From: Thysanoteuthis rhombus
Lineage: Eukaryota > Mollusca > Cephalopoda > Oegopsida > Thysanoteuthidae
NCBI GenBank assembly: GCA_963457665.1
Contig: OY735218.1
Span: forward strand, 48,117,680 to 48,181,679
Reading direction: 5' to 3'
Length of the DNA stretch: 64,000 nucleotides
The notes under the pieces were generated by a model. The model ran no database searches. It was given only the letters and a program-made list of their open reading frames with translations, and was not told where the DNA came from. Positions 12,070 to 24,649 of this stretch are shown in pieces. A program made the translations under genes and the position numbers. Positions within the stretch are counted from its first letter, which is position 1. Each line of letters opens with the position of its first letter.

Positions 12070-12156
<87 letters not shown>
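12037..12156. repeat. (CT)n-(TA)n compound microsatellite 2
   Basis: Same CT-then-TA build and orientation as the array just upstream, suggesting a duplicated compound microsatellite. Confidence 0.95.
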
Positions 12157-12302
12157 TTGCAAAGCCAAGGCATGATGAAGCAATTTTCCGTTGAACATGC
12201 AAAACGCACGCCGTAGGACGGTTACGGCTAAAATATTACTTTATTCCAAAATTAATTGTTTTTAACACCGAAATCCGACTTAATCCAGACAGTTTTATCA
12301 TT

Positions 12303-12342
12303 ATGTGTATACGTATGTATGTGTGTGTGTGTGTGTGTATGT

Positions 12343-12382
<40 letters not shown>
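12303..12382. repeat. (TG)n-(GA)n compound microsatellite
   Basis: TATG/TG repeats followed by about 42 bases of GA with one interruption. Confidence 0.95.
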
Positions 12383-12868
12383 TTTTGTGCAAGTGTATTT
12401 GTGCGAGCGTATGTGCGCGTGCACTATGTAAGTGTCTTTATCGATGTTCCTGCAGATGGTTGAACAGAATCATTACTTATAAGAATATGTGAGTGTAACT
12501 ATTTTCTGTTTGCCGTTCAATTGAAGTTTGCTTATCAAAGATCTCGTGGCCTGGAGCCATTACATTGCCACTGACATGCTAGCAAAACAAACTTCTTTGT
12601 TCGTTGTTCTAACAAAAGCAGCTTTTCATGAAACATTTCTTTTCACAATGAGTGACAAAACATTTTTCTGAGCAAACACCCCGCAAAAAACATCTTTATT
12701 ATTTTCAAGTGTGAGAAAATGTTATCAAGAAAACAATCAGTATTTCCAAAAGAAATATCAAACAATAGATGTATCGTGTAATTCAGCTTGAAAAGAAGCT
12801 ATACTGAAATACAATATATCCCTGAATATAAGACAAAAAATTAGATAAATATGAAAAATGATGTTAAC
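12383..12868. other. unassigned non-coding stretch
   Basis: No recognisable feature. Confidence 0.5.
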
Positions 12869-12933
12869 AGCCAGCCGGTTAGTATGACATGAAAAATGAA
12901 ACTTACGTTGACAGTTTTAGTTGACAGTTTCCA
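12869..12933 (+). repeat. family A repeat, 3' end only
   Basis: The last 65 bases of the ~430 bp family A: the CAGCCAGCCGG block, then ACTTACGTTGACAGTTTTAG and TTGACAGTTTCCAAT. The rest of the element is missing or beyond recognition. Confidence 0.65.
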
Positions 12934-15214
12934 ATCGTACATAAAATGCACTGGTATGATGAGTAGAAAGCGGCAACTAAAGTTCGAAAGAATAAACTAT
13001 TAGATTCGTATAAGGGACAATGAGTGCCAGTTCTCTAAATACTATTTCTTGAGTCCTATATGCCGACGAATACTACATTTTCACACTCATTGATAAATAT
13101 ATAACTATATTTTATAAAGTTATATTTCTTCAGTTCAAAAATGTATGGTAATATCCATATCTCACCTAAAAGAATCGCAATTGCCCAAGAGTGTACCTGA
13201 GCTAATTATCAAAGGAAATATATTTCAAAAATAGATTTATCTATTTACCTTTATCTAAAATTATCTAAAAGGATACAAGCAAAAAATTTGGACATTTTTG
13301 GTCCGAAAATGGCCCTAGAGACCCATCAAAGCAATTGACAAACCGTTTTTATACGCTGCTACTGGTGTACTCTTGCAGGTTTTCACGATTGTTTCCCAAA
13401 AAGGTGACTAGGAGCGCCCAGAGACACACGCCTACTCACATGCAAAGAAATAGACACTCAGAAAAAGAAGAATCTGTTGACCATTACAAGCCTGTCGGTT
13501 GGTTCATTTGTCTGGCTAGAGTGATTCGATTTATATCAGAAACACGGCGCTGAGAGTCAGTTGTAAGGACTGGAGTATAAGTGTAAACCAGCACTTGCCA
13601 AAACAAGCTTAATCATTGCCGTTTGGTTAAGACAGCCCAGCGTAAACTGATCAGAAGAAAAGTTTTACATTCAGTTATAACACATGAAATATTTTCTCAT
13701 ATCATAATGTTAAAGGTGGATGATTGATGCACGTAATTGCATTTTTGCAGATGAAATCTGAATAGAGATTTATCCCGTTATTTTTGGAGGGTTCTGCGCC
13801 CTCGAAAGCGATGGTGTCAACCCAAAAAGTTTTTTTTAAATCCTTTGTATGCATAGCAAGATTGATTTCTATTTACTGTTCGTGAGAAATGAGGGAAATA
13901 GCCAGGAGGCTTTCACGCCTCATTCTCAAACAAATCTTTTGAAATAATGCGAAATTTTAGAAGTGTTTCAAATAATGCTGATTAAAGAAAGCACTTGAAA
14001 TGAATACTACAACAGTGAGAATTGTTCGGCGTTGGTTCAGTAGGGAATATGGATATTCATAAGAAACCTGAATCGAAGCATTAACCTGTTCTTAATGATG
14101 CAAAATTATCGACCAATGAATAACGAAGCTCATTTTGGAGACTTTGTAAGTTTAACGATCACCATATCACGTCATCTCAAAGCTATAAGGAAGACTGAAA
14201 AGTTGAAAAAATTGGGTGTCACATGAATTGTACGAAATGCCCTATGGTAGTTCTAGACTCCACTTTTCTCGATTGACAGTGTCTTATTTTAAAGAATCGG
14301 AATATGAAGTCCTGCAGCAGTCTTCAAATTTAATTCTATTCCCCCTGTATATTGTTATATTTTTCAAACATTTCGCACTTCATATCCCTCGTAAAATGTT
14401 TTATTATTAGGAAGCCATTATTTTTGCTTTTCCTGAATTTGCAACAACTAAAACTGCAAACTCATATAAAGATAGGCTCTAATCATCAGAGGAGGGTTAA
14501 GAAAATACTTATCGTTTTTTGCTGTTTATATCATCCTATATCTTGCTATTCTAAAAAAGACGTTTAATGTAATGACATGCTATTATTTGTCAACTCCATG
14601 ATGTCTATATAACAGCAATGTAAAAAGATTCATTTGTTATTGGAACAAAAACTTTGCAATATCTGGTTCAGCACTCTGCCACTGAATCTTTCTATCTGCA
14701 AAGGCTTGTTTACACCAAATTAACGTTTTATTTATTATTAACCTTTTTCTATCATATTGACATTTTAGGTTTTTATTCAGTTCTACTTTATACCATTAGG
14801 TGCCAAAAATGTATACTTCTTCATATATTTTGTCTATTTATTTTGGCTAAAAGCAGCAAGTACATAGTTTACCATTGTTGCCAAAATCTTTTGGCACTGA
14901 AAAGATAACAGCTTCACAATTTGGAAGGTCCAAGACAGGAGCAGAAAAGAAGAGAAAAAAACTATTAAAAATGATTTTAGAACATAATTAAAAACACTGT
15001 AACACCAAAAGGTTTCTCTTCGGAGTTCCCCACCCACATCTGCGTTATGTTTTCTCCTGGCCAACTGAAAATATTTTGAACCAATTTCACTGGAACTTTT
15101 TTAGGATATCTCGATGTCTGAGTATTGGACGGTCGAAAGCAAGTCTTATACATTGATTTCGTTTGTATTGTGCTGCCAAAACTAATTTAGAAAAAAAGAA
15201 GTATTGTTTTATTT
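12934..15214. other. unassigned non-coding stretch
   Basis: About 2.3 kb of AT-rich sequence with only small, signature-less frames, for example 13335-13553, 14216-14410, 14352-14567 and 14654-14908. A short GC-containing inverted repeat at about 13899-13922 (GGAGGCTTTCACGCCTC) could form a small hairpin. Confidence 0.45.
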
Positions 15215-15350
15215 TGGAGGTGTAGATTGGCGTAACGGTTACTGGCAAGGAAAGCTGAATTGGCAAACCCCCATTCAAGTTTGGGTAAATGTCAGGGTAA
15301 TTGAAGATATTTAGCCTGCATGGCAGTTTGTCTAAGAGGAAGCTACCTAG
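15215..15350 (+). mobile_element. tRNA-derived SINE, copy 1
   Basis: TGGCGTAACGGTT at 15228-15240 has the form of a tRNA box A, and CAAGTTTGGGTAA at about 15276-15288 is a worn box B. The spacing suits an RNA polymerase III internal promoter. The segment aligns with 55175-55310: the head (GTAACGGTTA), middle (GCAAACC.AAGTTT) and body (GG/CAATTRA.RATA..TT...GCATGG) all match. Two scattered copies sharing head and body argue for a SINE rather than a lone tRNA pseudogene. No tail repeat is evident. Confidence 0.55.
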
Positions 15351-15594
15351 ACAAGAAATTCCTTGATTGGGTGGAGAAGACTATGAGCTACAAACTCGGG
15401 CGTGCAACATATTTGTTCCGATAGTCGTAAAACAAGCAGTTCTAGGTTTTACAAGGAGTCCAAAGGAAATGAACATGTTTTATTTGATTTCACTGTGATT
15501 TACCAAATTTCTTCATCATGCGCATCGCAGAATACCTTCGGAACTAGTTCGTCTCACCATCTAATTTTCTTGCATATGATCAATGGGGTTCCTA
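15351..15594. other. unassigned stretch
   Basis: No recognisable feature. The small frame at 15402-15608 runs into the following RTE relic. Confidence 0.45.
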
Positions 15595-15830
15595 TTTGCA
15601 ACTTGTGATGTCCAGCTCATGTCCAACACTCTTGCAACGTAACCAGCCCGTTGCGATTTGAGTTTTCTTATGGATTCTAAGGTAGATCTTATTGTTTCTT
15701 CTCCAATCTTGAGCAGTATTGTGATTTTTCCATGCGATGTAGAATATGATTCACTCCTTTTAATGTTGCATAGTTCTCAGTTTTAGGGTTGGAATGGTTC
15801 TTCTTTTCAAGAATTACATTAAAGACCATA
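15595..15830 (-). mobile_element. RTE-type LINE fragment, copy 4
   Basis: On the minus strand this covers the RT C-terminal region from the NLTKR..LKTE block (about 15780-15830) to the WAGYVARVL-like block (about 15615-15650). Both the distal 3' end with (ATG)n and the 5' part are missing. Sequence such as TTCTTGCAACRTGACCAGCC is shared with the other minus-strand copies. Confidence 0.75.
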
Positions 15831-16183
15831 TGCCTTTATATGTGTGCATGCGTTAGTGTGCATATGCATGTAAGCGTGTATTTAATGTATGTAAGCATAT
15901 GGTCGTAAATGGGCGTGTGTGCATGCGTATGTGTATCTCTCTTGGCTAATCTTCCCTTTCAACAATAATATTTGCAGAAACCAGACCCTTCACAGGTTTA
16001 AAACCAAACGGCTCACATTTTATAGCCAGGGAACTGTTTATTCCATTGACAAACCACGAGACAAACGCAGCTACACACCTGCAGTCTCAAGTTCTGTTAA
16101 TGATTGTAATAAAAATGCCTTGTCTTTCCAATCATTCGGATACTGTTCTCTTAGTGCTTTTCACATGTGCAGCTCATAAAGAC
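15831..16183. other. unassigned stretch
   Basis: A TG-rich irregular segment at about 15840-15940 (TGTGTGCATGCG variants) is followed by unassigned sequence. A possible earlier, very worn unit of the next tandem repeat may lie at 16100-16183. Confidence 0.4.
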
Positions 16184-16480
16184 TTTATATCCAAATTCTT
16201 GTCAGATTGTTTCTGCTGCAAATTTAAGGAAATTTACCCCCACAAATATTTGCATTCCTCTTACAGTGCTCCCTCAGTATCAGAACTGCTACTTTCTGTG
16301 GTTTCACTTGCCTGCAATCAACCTCAGAAACAAAAAATCCATAAGTTCTCATTTTTTTTTTTGTCAAATTGTTCCTTCACAAAATTCAAAGAGAATTTTG
16401 CCCAATAATGTCTGCATTCTTCGTACAGTGCCCTCCTAATCTGCAGTTTTGCTCTCAGTGGTTTTGCTTACCCATTGGTA
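16184..16480 (+). repeat. diverged ~161 bp tandem duplication
   Basis: Unit 1 (about 16184-16344) and unit 2 (about 16345-16480) share TGTCARATTGTT (16200 and 16362), TTTGCATTCYTC, TACAGTGCYC (16264 and 16424) and TGTGGTTTCACTTGCC/AGTGGTTTTGCTTACC. Offsets of 160-162 bases are constant. The overlapping frames of 86-120 codons on the plus strand are by-products of this repeat. Confidence 0.7.
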
Positions 16481-19400
16481 ATCACGGGAATGGAGAATTC
16501 ATGAGTTTTATTCTATAATAGTCCGAAAACGTAATTCGGAAATCCAACCATAAAATAAGTTTTCTTTTGGTGAAAGGGTGAAAGTTCTTACCTTAGTAAG
16601 GATAAGGGTGCTGAAAATTTAAACATCCAATTTTATTATTTCATGAACCAGAATGGCGTCCCCTTACTATCTGGGTGAGGAGAAATGGCGGTCTTTCACT
16701 TATATACTACTAAAGTTAGTCATCTAGACAATTCGTTTACTGGAAAATCAGCAAGTAAATGTCTAAATACTCATTCCATATGGCCTCAGAAAATCTCCGA
16801 AATCGGTTAAATTTCCAAAAATTTCTCTTCACTTTGAACCCTCACCCCATTCGAGAGTAAGTTGCCCTGTGTTCCTTGGGAGGGGGGGGGACTACACCAC
16901 TGCATACGCTGCAAACTATTCAGTACATCAGACCTACCATTTTTCTTTGCAATAAGAAAATAATTGCTTTCATGTTGTTTACTTTGTTATCGATAGCTGC
17001 TGTTGAGCTTGGGAAAATCTCAACACCTTTCGGAGTGAGACGTCTTGTTGCTGGAATTACACTTCAGGCGCCTGAACGATCAATTACTTTTACTGAATCA
17101 TATGTCACTGACCCAAAAGGTTTATCACGTTCTCGTGTTTTCTGTTGTAACAAATATCATAATTACCAAGAGTTTTTAATCAGAAGACTTTCAGCTGTTG
17201 ATGTAACGAATGATATCACAAGTCGGAGTGATTGAATCAACAATTTCTTTTCATTCCTTCTAATGATTACGCGAAGTGAAGAATGTTGTGAAGGTCACTG
17301 ACAGGGAAAATGAAATCAGGAAACATTTAAAATTTCGGCCGAAGTTATCATATTTGGCAAAACATGGATCCACCCCCAGCTATGGCTAAAGAGCAGAACT
17401 GTTGGAGCATTTTCCCCTCTGTTAGTCCATGTACGAGACATGGCTTCTAAATGAAAACCTATTGTTTGACAATCGCAAATAAAGTAGAGGAAGGACTGTG
17501 AGCGTGGAAAACTCAAACACGTAAAAATGAACTTTGCTATTGAAACAACAGCTGAGTGTTTGCGGCCCTGTGCTCCACAATTGATCTGAAAGAAGAAACA
17601 AAAATATTAACACGCATGGCGGCATGTTCAGGCTGTAGGAGGGAGAATGGAAAAATAATTCATGTTTTGTCGATAACTTTGAGAAGAGTCATAAACAATC
17701 TACCTTTTTCCGAGAAATCCAATTTCTTCTCTCTATCTTTGCCGTAGAATGAGTTGGCTGAAACATTGTGCCAAAGATGAGAGGAAGTGATTGGATTACC
17801 TGAAAAAATGTTGGAATGATAACAATTGTTTTTTTTGTTGTTTTTTTTTTGTTTAAACTTTATTTGATCCAATATACGTAGGAGAGGTTTTAACCTTTAA
17901 AATTGCTGCCCAGTAAGCCATCATTGATTTTTTACTAATATTTTCTTTATATTGATTTTAGTTGCTTTTCATCACAACTACTCAGACCATTGGCCTACGA
18001 ATAATGAATGAACTATGTAGATTGAAATTTAATGGACAATCCCGAGGAGCCATCTCATGTATGGCAACTGCTCAACCGATTCACCTAAATCAGACCCCTA
18101 AACTCAATTTTCCTTCCTGATCATTCGGTGCCGTATTTGCTATTGTTTTTACAAACACTTGTATTGATAATAACAGTATTATCTTTATCTATTAAATTTT
18201 TTTTTTATTAGATGAAGTATTGTCAACGAGGTGGAAAAATAAGTTCACGTGCATGGGTCTTTTTTGCCACCTGTTTTTTTATTCTGAATCCTTGAAATGT
18301 CTCGTTGGAGATTATTTCAGATAACGAGCTGAAAGAAAGTCCTATGAGGTTGATTTCAACTCTGTATTACACCAATTGTGAAGCCGAACATAGGTTAGGA
18401 AAAAAACTGCTTTTGAAGTAAACAAAATACAGAAATAATGTACGCACTTTGTCATAAGATTTTGACCCAAAGAATCCGATAAATAGTTGATATTGAGATT
18501 CAAACATATTGATTACATTTTAGGACAAATCAAAAGAATATTCAGCACAAACCAACAAAGTCAAATAAAAATCATTTTGTGGTTGTAAACGATTCAAGTT
18601 CCCTGTGAATTTTTTCAATAATAGTTTTGATGATCACCATTTGCTTGCATACTCAAGTCCTGTCAATGACATCTGGTCACAGATATCCTTTTGTTCCAGA
18701 ACTTTTTTGCAGCCCAGTTTAATTCAGGCAATGACCTCACGACTTGTATCGAACGATCCGTTTTATCCCAGGTGTGGGATATGAAATAACCATAATTGAA
18801 AGGACAACTTCACATTCTCAAAGTTTAAATGCAACGAAACTAGCTTTACAAAAGCCTCGTTGGACGTATCCATCGTATTGTCTAACACCGCCTTTCTCTT
18901 TTATTCTTTATCTCTCTCCTCCTCACCTTTCCCTTTCGTCATTTAACCTCTATTGTTGTCTTCCAACCATTTCTAACTTACTGTCACTACAAATATTCTA
19001 TAAGTTTAACAAACTCTTTATTTGTTCACTTATTAAATGTTAACCTGCGACCCAGACAGCAGAACCTTACTGCTAAGTAATGCATCTGGTCTCATATTTT
19101 AAGGAAACCTGTCTTAAAAAAGGGCTGTATTTCGACCTTGAGGGTCCATGGTACTACAAGTCCGATAGGGCTCTCACACACAGATGTTAACATATACGGC
19201 ATATCACACAATTTACACAACTACAGCCTGTCTATTGCATGTCATTTGAACTGACGAGTTATACCTCCATGAAAAGGTCAAATGAGTCATATATCTTGAG
19301 TAAATACATGCCAACAAAAATCCAAATAGATGTTTTTTAGGGGTTAGACATTCATTTCTGTAACCCATACCATAATTACTGTAGACCCGAATTACAAGCA

Positions 19401-19710
19401 GTAATTCCATAAATGTGCGAATTGAATGAGTCATAATGAAAGGAATTCCAAAATGAATTCCATGCAGTATTTATTAATTCATCTATCATAAGAAACTGAT
19501 ATCTCAATTATCATTGATCATATTGGGGAACCAGGACTGGAAGAGGAAAGGGGCAATATCCCCTTTTTGCCCCCAATAAATCTGGCCCTGCTTATTCAGT
19601 AAGATGCTGCAACTGTTTCGCAAGGTCTCATATCATGAATACTATGCACGTATAATAGCATATTGTTTTACTACCCCACTTGCAGGCACTAAAGTCGATG
19701 AAATTACAAT
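16481..19710. other. unassigned non-coding stretch
   Basis: About 3.2 kb with no recognised gene, RNA or transposon. A run of ten G residues lies near 16880-16890. The frames at 16876-17235 (+, 119 codons) and 18744-19043 (+) lack signatures, and the second is pyrimidine-rich. Nothing supports a host exon. Confidence 0.5.
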
Positions 19711-19830
19711 GCTGAGATAGAGAGACAGACGGACAGAGAGAGAGATAGAGACTGACAAACGGACAGAGAGACAGACAGATAGAAAGACAGACAGAGACTG
19801 AGACGGAAAGACACAGAGAGAAAGAGGGAT
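19711..19830. repeat. (GACA)n/(GA)n degenerate microsatellite
   Basis: An irregular purine-rich tract of GACAGACGGACAGAGAG-type units. Its minus-strand frame is Ser/Leu/Val repeats only. Confidence 0.9.
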
Positions 19831-20499
19831 GGGATGTAAATACATGATAATGATGAAGTATCCTTTACTTCAGCAGCGCCGTGACGTTTCTTTTTCCCCA
19901 GTAAGTATATGACACAATCAGCTAAAAAATAAAGATGTGTTTTCCTTCAACAAAAATATAGGAAGCAATCATTAACAATGACTTTACCCCAAACTGACAG
20001 CCTGGAAATTGTAAGGAAAATAGCGATAATCTAGATATGTGGTTAGTTATGATGGTCTCGTTTGTCAGACAGGTGTAGCTAGATGTCGTGTCTATAAAGT
20101 ATTTAGAGACATCCTGTTTACAACATCGTGAAAACAACAATGATTAGAGACCATATCATAAATTAGTAATTTTGCGAATGATGAGTTTTCAACGTTGAAA
20201 GTACAAAAAAGTCACAGAAGAAACGGCAGACAGCATCAATCAATAACTTCAGATAATTCTATCTTGCTGAAAAATCTAGTGGAAAGAATTGCTATAGTAC
20301 TTGTTTCAATGACTGTCTCGAAAGAAATTTGACATTTCCGATAAGGACATTGAAATGAAAAGGAGCATAAAATGAATGAAAACCGTAACAAGCTATTACA
20401 CGTCTATGGCAAAATACGAGGTGAGCAATCAATTAGAGACCATGTTCGTAAAGCTGGTCAAACCACCATTTACAAGATATCAACAAGAAAAAAAAATCA
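19831..20499. other. unassigned stretch
   Basis: No recognisable feature. The sequence just before 20500 already shows short family A-like words (GTGAGCAATCAATTAGAGACC at about 20422), but I cannot align it as a second copy. Confidence 0.4.
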
Positions 20500-20935
20500 A
20501 GAGACAGGATTGGTTATTAATTCAATAGGAACCGTCAACTGACCAACATCTTTTGGCAGCACACCATATCGGGGTGATCAATTACGAAATTGGGAAAAGG
20601 AATGATCAATGAATACTTTTTACGCCATTCATCGAATTACTAATAATGCAGCCGGACACAAACTAGTAACCAATTTAACATAAACAAATATTATGAAAAT
20701 CTTATCTGGGTTTATCTTTGGAGAAATAAAATATATCTTTTAAGGTTATAATGAGTAAATGCTTACATTTTCAACCCTCTGGCTCCATGCTGCAGCCTGT
20801 CAGCGGTATACATATATACATACATACATACATACATACATACATACATACATACATAACCACTAGCCAGCGAGCCAGACCCACTGAACCACTGGAAAAA
20901 ACTATGTACACAGATTTGGTTGACGGTTCCCTAAT
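20500..20935 (+). repeat. family A repeat, full-length copy
   Basis: It starts with GACAGGATTGGTTATT and AATAGGAACCGTCAACTGACC, then CTTTTGGCAGC, GGTGATCAATTA and TGATCAATGAAT. The body follows (GGACACAAACTAG, AATTTAACATAAAC, TTTTCAACCCTCTGGCTCCATG, GCAGCCTGTC). An expanded TACA microsatellite comes next, then the GCCAGCGAGCCAGACC block and the end GGTTGACGGTTCCCTAAT. The two ends carry TAGGAACCGTCAAC in inverted orientation with one mismatch, which makes this the clearest copy for the inverted end motif. No coding capacity. Confidence 0.8.
20816..20858. repeat. (TACA)n microsatellite inside family A
   Basis: Ten or so TACA units at the position where other family A copies have only one to four (for example TATGTATGTATGTATG near 61528 on the minus-strand copy). 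The microsatellite has grown from a short repeat built into the element. Confidence 0.9.
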
Positions 20936-23480
20936 ACGTATGTATACGGATATACGTAAAAGTAATATCTATAGAATATGAATGTTGTAGCTACCCCAAT
21001 TCTTTTAGTTAGGATTTAAATACAAAACTATTCTTTTAGCTAGATATCGAAAACATCACTTCCAACGATAACCCCTATAAAAGGAAGCACATGGTACTAT
21101 GCTCATTGGCGTTAGGACCCCTAGCTGGTCAAGCTTTTAATCCCGGTTATTATCTTGGAGTGATCCAAGCCATATGTAAAGCCATGCGTTCACACAACTC
21201 CACTCCAACTCAGACGCCATGACTATCAACGACAAGAAAGCTCTCACCTTTCACTATCTCTTTTCTTCCCATTACTTCTTATGATCGATCGTATTCATAA
21301 TATCCTTACATGTACCTCATCTTCATTCTTCATTCTTGAATTAAACGTACGTCTTTTGTCTAGCCAAAATACTTGATTGTGTTCTTTCTCTTCATTTCAT
21401 CTCCGCATCCAATTTCATACTTGGTGCGCATCGCATTCTCTTTAAACACTATCCTTCCCCCGTTACATCTACAGGGCTGCATGCACGCCACAGTCAAACC
21501 ACGAGGAGACTCGATCCAATTCCCCGACTCTTAACCATCCATCGCGCTGTTCATTTCCCAACTACAATAATATAATTGTATGCTGTCAATATTCAATTAA
21601 CAATCGTCGTAATGATTTTTCTGATATCTCACTAGGTTTCAGGCCCTCAGACACAATTGGTTGAACATTTCCTTTCTGCTTTTATCTTCAACCATTCATC
21701 TCCACGTAGGATCGGGGGCAGGGGGATCCTCCACCCATCTTCAGTACAGACAAAACAAGGGGTTACATTCGAGGGGATCGTTTTTTTTTTTGTTGAAAAG
21801 AAAGACAAAAAATATGTATATAAGTTGCACATTATGTGATTTGTAGCAACGGTGTATCGTCGATTATTAGGTAGATTTTTCAGAAAGAAATAAGTACTTG
21901 TGTGTTTTAATCTGTTTAAAGTTTCGGATAAGACAAGCTTTCTCTCCTTAGCCAGAGAGTTCTATTCACTGTTTGTAACTTTTATTTGCTTTGATTCTGT
22001 TCGTTCATCCTATCAATGCACTATTTTGTCTCAGCACTGATTTTCAAGGAAGTGTTTTCAAGTAAATGCAAAGTCAACATTTGAATGAAAGGTTGAAAAA
22101 AAAAATGAAATTACAATGTAAAATCTTATTTATAGTCTAAAATTTTAAAACCATCCCAAAATCCAATTCATTATCTAGGACTAAGTAACTAGATTAGATT
22201 ACTAAAACATAAAGAAAGTGGATCTGTTCATACTTTGGCCAATGGCCAAATCTATTATAAGGAACCTTAAATCAACATATGTACTTCAGAGGTTTATCTA
22301 CTGTTTTTCATTTTGCTTGTATGCTGTTGGAGCCTCTGACTACTACAGCGATGTCCATTGGTACCACTTATTTATGTAGTACTATGAGTATAAATGGAAA
22401 AGTGTAGTCGAATAGTCAAAAGGCTTTGAATTTCAAGTTTCCCTTGAGTTTCAAGTCTTTTGGTAAGAACTTTCGAGAATAGTTTGTGAATGTTGTGTAG
22501 TAAATTAATCTGTCAACAATAGCCAAGGTCTTCATTGTTCCCTTTCTTCTGTAGTAAGGTCCCTATTCCTTGACAGGAGTTTTATGTGTGAATCTTTTAT
22601 CGCTCGATAACTCTTTAGAATCGTTCTCAAGAGTATGTTGAAACATAGATAATTTGTTACAGAAGCTTCACAGGGAATGTGAAAACTTGAATGAAGCCTG
22701 AATTGATAGAGGCAATGAATTATCATTGATGATGGTAATAAGTAATTAATAATACTGACAATATGTTTTAATCAAAACTATTGATAATTTATGATACAGA
22801 CTATAAGTAATCAATGATAAAGGTAATGAGTTGATGTTAATAACTACAATATGTTTTGGATGATACAGATAATGAGTTTTTAACATGAATTAACAATAAG
22901 TAATTATTGATAAAGGATAATGATGTTACTATTAAAATCGGTTAAAAGTTATTACTGCATATACAGCGGTATATAAGCCGGGCACCCCCTATGTGTTTAT
23001 AATATTTACGCATCTACCGTATGAGTCGTAGTACGCTATTGTAGGATACGGACTACCGAAATACGCTTGCTTTACCAAACTAAAGCCGCCTGTTTGTGCT
23101 ATCTGGCCTAAACCTGGCTCTACCGAGGGCCGTGCTTTTAAACCTTTTTCAGCATTGAAAAAAAGAGTTTAATGCACTCTATAAAAAGACCAGTAAATTC
23201 AGAACGTTTCTCAAAGTGATTTTTTCTATTCATTCTGAGAACACTGTCCCATGCCCTTTATTTAACAGAGGATCGACCCTCTTCAAAACTCCCTAGATGC
23301 TCCACAGAATACTAATGGGTCACGGGACATCGGTTGAAAATTGCAAACCTAGGGGAGTGAACATGCACGTATACTTGCTTTTATTGTTACCACAGTGCTT
23401 CAGCTGATCCAATCGACAGCCTGAATTATACATGTGGCTGCAAACTAATTTCTGGTTCACACAATCGAAGAAAGATACCA
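20936..23480. other. unassigned non-coding stretch
   Basis: No recognised gene or family. A slightly GC-richer segment at 22965-23140 (TATATAAGCCGGGCACCCC and following) could be an old promoter or repeat edge, but I cannot support either. 22720-22950 is rich in irregular TAAT/TGATAA words. Confidence 0.45.
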
Positions 23481-23560
23481 CCACTTTTGATACCGATAGT
23501 GCACCTGAAGAAGGCCAAAGGATGACTCAATCAAAATTTTGATGGAAGAACAGGGCTAAC
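23481..23560 (+). other. decayed CTGAAGA...motif, second copy
   Basis: CCACCACTTTTGATACC, GTGCACCTGAAGAAGGCC, GGATGACTCAATCAAAATTTTG and GATGG line up in order with 6028-6095 (CCACTACC, TACATCTGAAGAAAGCC, GGATCAGTCAAAATGTCGG). These are two dispersed copies of the same short sequence, both lacking the GAAAC box expected for a working hammerhead. Confidence 0.35.
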
Positions 23561-23591
23561 ACAAGGAATTAGTTCTATACTTCAAAGAATT

Positions 23592-23596
<5 letters not shown>

Positions 23597-23673
<77 letters not shown>
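23597..23673. repeat. (TA)n microsatellite
   Basis: A pure AT dinucleotide run of about 77 bases. Confidence 0.97.
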
Positions 23674-23676
<3 letters not shown>

Positions 23677-24649
23677 TCTATGATTTTAGAAGTGTTGTAA
23701 ACATTGAAGGAGTTCATGCCGTTTCGTTCACACGATGTTTCCTTCGATCACTTTGCATTTTCGGGGAAATAGACAAGAAAAAAATATTATTTCTCACGTA
23801 TATTGCTTATCATATTCGAAGAAAGCCATTTGATAGGTAAAAACGTTGTGTGAACGATATAAACAATGATGAGTTCAAATGTCCGAAAAGCAATCCTATA
23901 GATATGCATTATAATGCACTTGTCATTGAATAATGCCGTTAGAACCGTTAAGGCAGTGCCGTTACAACGCAAGTTTACTATAGTTTTACCATGCAAAGAA
24001 CTCTTGAATAGAAAATATATTTTCCTCACCAAAGCCAAAACACAAAAGTGACTAGAAAAAGAGAAAAAAAAAGCCATGAATAATAGGTTATTTCGAAATC
24101 TCCTGTCCTAAACAGCTGATCCTATTTTCTGTTAAGAGATTAGACGATAAGATCTAACTGATTCTCGAAAAAAAAATGCAAGCTCAAATAACTTCTATCA
24201 AAAAGTATCTTCGTCTGATACTTTGTAGATAGACTTGGTGACTTATATCCCAAATAATTTTCTGACAAACACATTCCTCTCAAGAGTCTCTGCTTTCTTC
24301 GAAGACTTCATTCTGATTGTCAAGCAAAGGAAGCTTCTGTTTAATCTTCTCAGTCAACACTTACAGGCGCAGATCTAAAAGCAGGGGGTTCCAGGGGGTC
24401 TGGATACCTCCCAACTTGCACGAATATCAATTAAATCTTTTCAAATAAATTCATATAAAAATGTGAATTATATAAGAGAGGGGAATACTAACTAAATTAA
24501 ATTTACTTCCCTTCCGCCTTTAGGTATTTTCCCCTATTCTCTCTATTCTATTCACGACAGGTTTCCATCATTAGAAACGATCAATAAAAAATGTCTTAAA
24601 AACTGAAAAATAAAATATGTTACTTCACTTTTGAAGCTGATTTGGTTTA
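23674..24649. other. unassigned non-coding stretch
   Basis: No recognisable feature. The minus frame at 23787-24077 (96 codons) has no signature. Confidence 0.5.

Noticed and set aside
21110-21190. tRNA-like sequence (TAGCTGGTCAAGCTTTTAATCCCGG)
   Set aside because: An anticodon-loop-like CTTTTAATC is present, but box B and acceptor pairing are missing.
22965-23140. LTR or promoter from TATATAAG followed by GC-richer sequence
   Set aside because: No paired copy, no target-site duplication and no internal coding sequence nearby.
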